DNA of 10,532 nucleotides, from positions 1 through 10,532 of the forward strand of contig CAYGYY010000071.1 in assembly GCA_964354265.1 (NCBI GenBank), read 5' to 3'. The translations under genes and the position numbers were made by a program. Each line of letters starts with the position of its first letter. Within the stretch, counting starts at the first letter, position 1. Below, one piece after another: positions 5,481-10,532 of the stretch. The notes beneath the pieces were generated by a model that did no database searches, had not been told where the DNA came from, and worked only from the letters and a program-made list of their open reading frames with translations. Source of the stretch: Fen731 sp964354265 (GTDB lineage Bacteria; Actinomycetota; Humimicrobiia; Humimicrobiales; Humimicrobiaceae).

Positions 5481-6449
5481 ATGGACGGAAAGAGTTTGGA
5501 AAAACGTAAAAGCAGCTTTAAATTGTCTGATACCCTTATCTTGCTCATTGCTCTTATAGCACTTATCATAATTTTTTCTGCTGTAAGCAGTGAATTCTTT
5601 GCATATGACAATATAAGCACAATGTTAAAAAACATGGTAATAACAGGGATACTGGCGCTGGGACTCACACCGTTGATGATTGCAAGGGGCCTTGATATTT
5701 CTTTCGGCGCAAGCATTTCATTTACAGGTGTTTTGATGGCTTACCTGTATAATCTTGGTGTCGGGCTGCCTTACTGTCTCATTGTTGGTGTTGCAGCAGC
5801 TGTACTTGTCGGTTTTTTAAACGGTTTGCTTATAGAAAAATTTGATCTTATACCTATAATCCTGACACTGGGCATGATGTCAATACTGAGCGCACTTGGT
5901 CTTGTAATGAGCGGGGGCCATTCACTGCCAATGCTGACGGACCAGCTGTATTATTTTGCCACAAGGACATTTTTCAAGATACCTATCGCATTATTTGTTC
6001 TTATAATCTTTATAGTCGTTTACTGGTTTATCCTTACTTTTACAAAAACCGGCAGGACCGTCTATATAATCGGTGCAAATCCGAAAGTTGCTACACTTTC
6101 CGGAATCAAAGTACAAAAAGTCAGGATACTTCTCTATACATCCATGGGCCTGGTAACCGGCATTGCCTCTATAATAATGGTTGCAATGACAGGAGTCGGA
6201 AATCCCCTTGCAGGGGCAAAAATGGCGCTGCCTGTACTTTCTGCAGTAGTTCTTGGGGGTATATCACTTGCCGGCGGTGCTGGCAGCGTATGGGGCACAG
6301 TAATAGGAGTGCTCATAGTCTCAGTAATTTTTAACGGCCTTTCCGTTTTGAATGTGCCATCATATTTTATACAGGTTTTCCAGGGGCTTGCCCTTATTTT
6401 AATAGTTTCCCTTTATGAAGTTAGAAACCAAAGAGCTGCAAGGAGATGA
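5481..6449 (+). CDS. sugar ABC transporter permease, first (RbsC type)
   Basis: This 322-residue inner-membrane permease of the branched-chain amino acid/ribose type (BPD_transp_2) forms half of the sugar channel. It is very hydrophobic, with the first membrane segment near 18-35 and about eight to ten in all. Conserved positions are GLDISFGAS (70-78), NGLLIEKF (114-121), GRTVYIIGANPKVATLSGI (191-209, the loop contacting the ATPase) and GGISLAGGAGSVWG (259-272). Length is normal for the family. GAAAGG lies 7 nt before the ATG. Its end overlaps the ribosome site and possible starts of the second permease, so the two are translationally linked. The 91-bp gap before it shows no clear structure. 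Confidence 0.93.
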   Translation: MDGKSLEKRKSSFKLSDTLILLIALIALIIIFSAVSSEFFAYDNISTMLKNMVITGILALGLTPLMIARGLDISFGASISFTGVLMAYLYNLGVGLPYCLIVGVAAAVLVGFLNGLLIEKFDLIPIILTLGMMSILSALGLVMSGGHSLPMLTDQLYYFATRTFFKIPIALFVLIIFIVVYWFILTFTKTGRTVYIIGANPKVATLSGIKVQKVRILLYTSMGLVTGIASIIMVAMTGVGNPLAGAKMALPVLSAVVLGGISLAGGAGSVWGTVIGVLIVSVIFNGLSVLNVPSYFIQVFQGLALILIVSLYEVRNQRAARR

Positions 6450-6454
6450 TGCAA

Positions 6455-7462
6455 ATGCCTGATACTGATATAAATGTCAATAAAAAAAGCGGCTGGCAAA
6501 GATTAAATATTTTCAAAGTAAATTCTATTGCCCCGAGCCTTGTAATCGTATTCATACTTATGTGCGTTATTTTCGGAAGCATTAATCCGCAGTTTTTAAG
6601 CTTCGTCAACTTCAAGACAATACTGTCCGGGCTCAGTGTTTATGGAATGATGGCGGTAGGCCTGACATTTGTGGTGCTCACCGGCAATTTTGATGTATCT
6701 ATCGGTTCGATAGTTGGCATATGCTCCATAGTGATGGCAATGATGTTCAATATCGAAGGAGTTACTATCCCAATTCCCGTAATAATACTTATCGGCATTG
6801 TTCTTGGCGCCCTGGTCGGCTCCATAAATGGGGTCCTGGTGGCATATGTAGGTATAAACTCTGTAATAACGACTTTAGGCACCCTTGCAATACTCAGGGG
6901 AATATCACTGCTTCTTGCCAATAAACCGGCACTTATAGCTGATAAGTTTTATGTTGCAATGGGGAGGGGATTTATCGAAAAAACGGTACCATACAGCTTT
7001 GTCTATCTTGTTGCAATATTTGTAATAGCCTACCTGCTTCTCAGGTTTACAAAATTCGGCCGCAACATATACCAGGTTGGCTCAAATTCCGGTGCGGCAA
7101 GGCTTGCGGGTATCCCTGTAAAGAGGACACAATTCCTTTCTTTTGTGGTTGCAGGAATCTCATGCGGAATCACTGCATTCCTGATGACAAGCCAGGCAGC
7201 ATTTGCGCAGGGAGAATTCGGCACAGGGTTTGAGTTTACAATATTGACCATCGTAGTTCTTGGAGGAATATCCCTTGCAGGCGGCAGGGGCACACTTGTA
7301 GGGGTGGCAGCCGCACTTCTTGTAATAAACTCTATTGCAAACGGCCTTACTATGATTGATATTCCAGTTTTCTGGAGGGAAGCATTCAATGGAGTCATAC
7401 TTATTACTGCAATCCTTATAGATTCAATAAGGGTAAGAAGAAGGGAGCTTTTAAAAGCTTAG
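6455..7462 (+). CDS. sugar ABC transporter permease, second (RbsC type)
   Basis: This 335-residue membrane permease of the same family is clearly diverged from its neighbour, so the transporter probably uses a heterodimeric channel. Conserved motifs are FDVSIGS (79-85), GRNIYQVGSN (202-211) and GGISLAGGRGT (270-280); the tail is basic (RVRRRELLKA). Three in-frame ATGs compete: 6446, 6449 and 6455. AAGGAG (6440-6445) touches the first, is 3 nt from the second and 9 nt from the third, so 6455 is chosen. From 6446 it would overlap the upstream stop by four bases and be 338 residues. Its last codons contain a perfect 14-bp palindrome. Confidence 0.92.
   Translation: MPDTDINVNKKSGWQRLNIFKVNSIAPSLVIVFILMCVIFGSINPQFLSFVNFKTILSGLSVYGMMAVGLTFVVLTGNFDVSIGSIVGICSIVMAMMFNIEGVTIPIPVIILIGIVLGALVGSINGVLVAYVGINSVITTLGTLAILRGISLLLANKPALIADKFYVAMGRGFIEKTVPYSFVYLVAIFVIAYLLLRFTKFGRNIYQVGSNSGAARLAGIPVKRTQFLSFVVAGISCGITAFLMTSQAAFAQGEFGTGFEFTILTIVVLGGISLAGGRGTLVGVAAALLVINSIANGLTMIDIPVFWREAFNGVILITAILIDSIRVRRRELLKA
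7446..7459. repeat. perfect 14-bp palindrome at the end of the second permease gene
   Basis: AGCTTTTAAAAGCT reads the same on both strands and lies inside the codons for E-L-L-K-A just before the stop. It has no loop, so it is a poor RNA hairpin; it could be a protein site, or a chance product of AT-rich codons. Confidence 0.5.
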
Positions 7463-7540
7463 TTAAATTACAGCCAGGAATTGTCTTTGGGTTGTCCAGG
7501 TTTTTAATAACATTATTTATATTATTTTTACTGGCAGGAA

Positions 7541-7560
7541 ACTTATAAAAACTTATAAAT
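7541..7560 (+). repeat. tandem 10-bp repeat before the isomerase gene
   Basis: ACTTATAAAA is followed at once by ACTTATAAAT. The first unit, with two more A on its left, also occurs at 3739-3750 before the ATPase gene. The pair ends one base before the ribosome site of the isomerase gene. TATATT at 7518-7523 could be a -10, but no -35 fits. The rest of the 110-bp gap shows nothing I can name. Confidence 0.4.
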
Positions 7561-7572
7561 CGGAGGGTGGAA

Positions 7573-8988
7573 ATGGAAAAATTAAAAGTCGGTTTTGTTG
7601 CAGGATTCATGGAAGGTTTTTCGACAAAGGGTATCGAGTATTTTAAAAGTTACCAGAAAGAACTTGCAAAAATGGCAGATAAAATGGGTTTTGAGCTTCA
7701 CGTAATTGATACTATTATGCAGAATATGGAGCAGGCCTCAAACATAAGAAAAGAAATAGAGGCAAAGCAGCTTGATTTTGTAATGTTGTTTCACCCATCC
7801 TACATAATCGGCGACAATGTCTATGAAATCATGAAATCCGGCGCAAACTTCGGGCTCTGGGCAATAGAAGAGCTATCAGAAACGGGCCCGATGACATTTG
7901 CATCTTTCGTAAATATTTCCCAGAACATAGGAATATCCAAGCACAATTTCCTCGGAAGGCCTGTAAAGACCAAGTGGTTTTTCGGGGATATGGAAAGCAA
8001 ATTCTTCAAACCACGCTTTGATATAACAATAAAAGCTTTATCGGCCCTAAAAGGAATCAAGGATGCAAGGGTTGCCCAGATTGGAAAGCTGGCGGACGGC
8101 CATATTAACCACATGGCAAATACAAGGGAAATATACAGGTACCTTGGCGTTGATGTGACAAGGGATTATGAAGTCGAAGATATTATAGCCCTGGGGGATA
8201 AGATTCCGGCTGCCCAGGTTGATAAAGTGTTTAAAGCAGTGACACAGGCTGCCAGGATAAGCCGCGTGTCCGAGGATAAGGTGCGCGATTCTGTAAAGAT
8301 GTACCTGGCCATAAAGCAGGTATGCGAGCAGAACAATTACAGCGCAGTGGCATTTTCATGCTGGCCAAAACTGATGCCGCTTAAGGAAATGGTTGGATGC
8401 CTTACCAATTCGCTACTGAACAGCGACGGTATAGCTGCAGGTTGTGAAGCAGACATAATGGGCACAATCTCAATGCTGGTCCTGCAAAAAATCACAAGAG
8501 AGCCGGTAGCGCTTATGGACCTTGCAAAGTTTGACGAAAAAGACGAGTCGCTCCTCTTATGGCATTGCGGTTCGGCACCATTTGAGATGGCAAATGAGAG
8601 GGGAGTCATATGTGAAAAGCACTACTTTGCAGATTATGCCGAGAGTGTAAAAAACTGCGGCCCTATAACAGACCTCATATTTAAAAAGGGCGACGTAACA
8701 GTATTTAGGCTCTCAGGCGAGGGCGACAAATTCTATTATGTGACAGGCAAATTCTTTGATCCGGACAAGAAATCATTCTGCGGAAGCAGGGGATGGGTAA
8801 ACCAGCTCAAGTTCTATGAGGAGCCTATTAAAGCATGGGACCTTGCAAACACATTTTTAAATAACGGCTTGCCCCACCATTTCCCGATGGTGATGCAGAA
8901 TGTCGGCACATACCTGGAAGAGTTTGCATACTGGGCTGAGCTAAAGAAAGTAAGAAGATATGACTACAGGGATTTTTTGTATGTCTAA
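7573..8988 (+). CDS. L-fucose/L-arabinose isomerase family protein
   Basis: This is a 471-residue cytoplasmic protein of the L-fucose isomerase-like family (COG2407-type), which interconverts aldoses and ketoses with a divalent metal, usually Mn. The N-terminal part (KVGFVAGF, LDFVMLFHPSY) looks like the family's Rossmann-like domain. In the C-terminal part Glu292 (GCEAD) and Asp316 (MDLAKFD) lie 24 residues apart, the same spacing as the metal ligands Glu337 and Asp361 of E. coli FucI. His435 or His436 (LPHHFP) is a plausible third ligand. LWHCGSAPFE (329-338) is another family block. ATG 7573 is preferred: GGAGGG (7562-7567) lies 5 nt before it, whereas GTG 7567 would sit inside the ribosome site. 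It is shorter than FucI (about 590), so the substrate is probably not simply L-fucose. Sulfoquinovose isomerase (SqvD) is in the same broad family and cannot be excluded. Confidence 0.85.
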   Translation: MEKLKVGFVAGFMEGFSTKGIEYFKSYQKELAKMADKMGFELHVIDTIMQNMEQASNIRKEIEAKQLDFVMLFHPSYIIGDNVYEIMKSGANFGLWAIEELSETGPMTFASFVNISQNIGISKHNFLGRPVKTKWFFGDMESKFFKPRFDITIKALSALKGIKDARVAQIGKLADGHINHMANTREIYRYLGVDVTRDYEVEDIIALGDKIPAAQVDKVFKAVTQAARISRVSEDKVRDSVKMYLAIKQVCEQNNYSAVAFSCWPKLMPLKEMVGCLTNSLLNSDGIAAGCEADIMGTISMLVLQKITREPVALMDLAKFDEKDESLLLWHCGSAPFEMANERGVICEKHYFADYAESVKNCGPITDLIFKKGDVTVFRLSGEGDKFYYVTGKFFDPDKKSFCGSRGWVNQLKFYEEPIKAWDLANTFLNNGLPHHFPMVMQNVGTYLEEFAYWAELKKVRRYDYRDFLYV

Positions 8989-9047
8989 AAAAAATATTAA
9001 ATTCGAACAAGAAAGATATTTTTAATCAAGCTGAAAGGATAGGGTCG

Positions 9048-10061
9048 GTGAATTCTCTTGAAAGAGTGATTTTGGCACTGGAGCGTAAAGTCCCGGACAG
9101 GGTTCCTCATTTTGAGTTTGAGATATCAAGCAGTGTGATAAATGAGATTATAGGCAATGGCGATATATTTGACCTTACCGAAAAGCTTGATCTGGATGCA
9201 ATTTCTCCAAGAGTAAACCAGGTAAGGCAGAAGATAGATGAAAATACTTTTATAGATGAGCGCGGTCTTATAGTTAAAAAAACCACCCAGGATTACCTTG
9301 AACCAATAAATACTGTTATAAAAAATGAAGCGGATTTAAAAAAATTTGAATTTCCGGACCCATATGCCCCGCACAGGCTAGCCGGCCTGAAGAAAGCAAT
9401 AGAAAGATTTAAAGGCAAAAGGGCAATAATATCTTTTTTAAGAGATGGCTGGTCGGAAGCACGGGATCTGCACGGTTTTTCTGAGTCGCTCATAGACATG
9501 GTAGACAACCCGAAGCTTGTCAAAGGTATTATCGATAAGGCTGTAGAATACTATACAGAGCTTGGCAAGCTCTCGGCAGGGCTTGGGGCAGAAATAGCAT
9601 TTTCCGGAGATGATATTGCAGGAAATAAAGGGCTGCTTATGAGCCCGGCTCATTTTAAGGAGTTTATATACCCTGCAATGAAGAGGCTTTATAAAAAGTG
9701 GCACAGTTGCGGGCTTTACATCATTAAGCATTCTGACGGGGACCTTAATGCAGTAATGGACCTGCTGGTTGAAACAGGACTTGACTGCCTCCACCCCATA
9801 GACCCCCTTGCAGGCATGAGTCTTGAGAAAGTGAAAAAGGATTACGGAAATAAGATTTGCATCATGGGAAATGTAAATTGCGCTGGTAGTTTGGTCCATG
9901 GGACAGAAGAGGATGTAGTAAATGAGGTAAAAAGATGCATCGAAGTGGCTGCCCCGGGAGGTGGATATATATTATCTTCAAGCAATACCATACCAAACAG
10001 TGTCAAGCCCCAAAATTATCTTGCAATGGTAAAAGCGGTAAGGCAGTTAGGTGTATATTAA
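9048..10061 (+). CDS. URO-D-superfamily protein, second paralogue
   Basis: This is a complete 337-residue protein of the uroporphyrinogen decarboxylase-like superfamily. Landmarks are VPDRVPHFEFE (15-25), GDDIAG (187-192), H-S-D-G (228-231), HPIDP (249-253), GNVN (274-277) and the C-terminal GVY. As in the first paralogue, Asp replaces the Cys of the H-x-C-G zinc motif. In addition, the later Cys site is now serine (SSSNTIPNSV, 310-319), so no Cys zinc ligand remains. It is therefore unlikely to be a zinc-dependent corrinoid methyltransferase of the MtaA kind. It diverges from the first paralogue and starts directly at the barrel, lacking about 15 extra N-terminal residues. The start is GTG 9048, with AAAGGA (9034-9039) 8 nt upstream. 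It follows the isomerase by 59 bp and is probably co-transcribed. The substrate is unknown. Confidence 0.85.
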   Translation: MNSLERVILALERKVPDRVPHFEFEISSSVINEIIGNGDIFDLTEKLDLDAISPRVNQVRQKIDENTFIDERGLIVKKTTQDYLEPINTVIKNEADLKKFEFPDPYAPHRLAGLKKAIERFKGKRAIISFLRDGWSEARDLHGFSESLIDMVDNPKLVKGIIDKAVEYYTELGKLSAGLGAEIAFSGDDIAGNKGLLMSPAHFKEFIYPAMKRLYKKWHSCGLYIIKHSDGDLNAVMDLLVETGLDCLHPIDPLAGMSLEKVKKDYGNKICIMGNVNCAGSLVHGTEEDVVNEVKRCIEVAAPGGGYILSSSNTIPNSVKPQNYLAMVKAVRQLGVY

Positions 10062-10066
10062 AAAGA

Positions 10067-10176
10067 TAAACAGTAAAAAATAAAAATTATTTCTGTTTAA
10101 GAGAAGGCAGTCAAAAGAAAAAACAGGTATTGTTTGCCGGTAGCAGTAGAATTTAAAAGATTCTTCTCTTAACCAG
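10067..10176 (+). promoter_or_regulatory. competing inverted repeats before the last gene
   Basis: Hairpin A pairs TAAACAG (10067-10073) with CTGTTTA (10093-10099) around an inner AAATAA/TTATTT stem. Structure B pairs CTGTTTAAGAGAAG (10093-10106) with CTTCTCTTAACCAG (10163-10176), 13 of 14 positions complementary. Segment 10093-10099 cannot be in both. A third small hairpin, AGAAT (10148-10152) with ATTCT (10160-10164), conflicts with the right arm of B. B ends where the ribosome site GAGGGAG (10176-10182) begins. No T-tract marks a terminator. This layout resembles a leader-RNA switch or mRNA processing site; function is inferred. Confidence 0.45.
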
Positions 10177-10190
10177 AGGGAGCCAAATCT

Positions 10191-10532
10191 ATGGTAAATA
10201 CACAAATGATAGAACCCTTCAGTGGTGAACCTGACAAGGAAAGGCTGCTGGCAGCTTTTAAAAGAAAACCTGTGGACAGGGTACCTAATTTTGAGATACT
10301 TTACGAAGACAATCATGTGGAAAAACTGCTTGGAAGATACGCAGGAAATACTTTAGCTTACGGCGGAGATCCCGCAAAAGGCGCTGATGCCAACCAGGGA
10401 AGGCCCATGTACCCGGATGACTTTCTAGACCTTTGCGAGATAGTGGGCCAGGACGCAATGCTTGTCGGGTCCGCGTTATGGGTTCCTTTTATGAGGTTAA
10501 ATAACGATGGCAGCCTGGTTCCTGCTTATGAC
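10191..10532 (+). CDS. URO-D-superfamily protein, third paralogue (5' part, runs off the window)
   Basis: An open frame begins at ATG 10191 and continues to the last base (114 codons). GAGGGAG at 10176-10182 is 8 nt before it. The protein is clearly a close paralogue of the first gene: by eye about 60 of 100 aligned residues are identical, including KRKPVDRVPNFE, HVEKLLGRYAGNTLA, GGDPAKGA and GRPMYP. The first gene has the same insert between the barrel start and the GRPMYP block, which the second paralogue lacks. The active-site region is beyond the window, so it is unknown whether it has H-S-D-G. Confidence 0.85.
   Translation, partial: MVNTQMIEPFSGEPDKERLLAAFKRKPVDRVPNFEILYEDNHVEKLLGRYAGNTLAYGGDPAKGADANQGRPMYPDDFLDLCEIVGQDAMLVGSALWVPFMRLNNDGSLVPAYD

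Noticed and set aside
7573..8988. L-arabinose isomerase AraA
   Set aside because: The Glu-Asp spacing of 24 residues matches FucI rather than the Glu-Glu-His-His arrangement of AraA, and no araB or araD is near.

Overview
The window is a sugar-uptake and catabolism locus from an AT-rich bacterium (about 40% G+C by eye, many AGG/AGA and ATA codons, start codons ATG, GTG and TTG). All genes lie on the + strand. The binding protein is a lipoprotein with a long Ala/Thr/Glu linker, and the locus holds several members of the uroporphyrinogen-decarboxylase-like (URO-D) superfamily. Both are common in genomes of anaerobes. I recall ETTAA-type lipoprotein linkers from uncultured anaerobic lineages such as Atribacterota and deep-branching Actinomycetota, but the sequence itself does not settle the taxon.

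Layout. A URO-D-superfamily enzyme (17-1129) is followed by a control region and a DeoR-family regulator (1361-2149). A second control region precedes the sugar-binding lipoprotein gene (2388-3554). A strong hairpin and a 335-bp intergenic region rich in candidate regulatory repeats separate this from the rest of the transporter: a double-domain ATPase (3890-5389) and two different permeases (5481-6449 and 6455-7462). Next come an L-fucose-isomerase-like protein (7573-8988), a second URO-D-superfamily enzyme (9048-10061), and the first 114 codons of a third one (10191 to the window end). The third closely resembles the first, so two paralogues bracket the transporter and isomerase genes.

How the parts may work together. 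The lipoprotein captures a sugar or sugar derivative, the two permeases and the ATPase import it, the isomerase converts an aldose to a ketose, and the DeoR protein probably senses a phosphorylated intermediate and controls the operon. The role of the URO-D-like proteins is the open question. Both complete ones keep the His of the zinc motif of corrinoid methyltransferases (MtaA/CmuA type) but carry H-S-D-G instead of H-x-C-G. They are not haem-pathway HemE. One idea is demethylation of O-methylated sugars; another is a different chemistry on a sugar derivative. No corrinoid protein, kinase or aldolase is visible in the window.

The non-coding DNA is informative. A motif of about 14 bp (13/14 identical) occurs upstream of both the regulator gene and the ATPase gene. 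A 17-bp exact direct repeat and a promoter-flanking inverted repeat precede the binding-protein gene. A perfect 9-bp hairpin follows the binding-protein gene. A set of mutually exclusive inverted repeats lies before the last gene.
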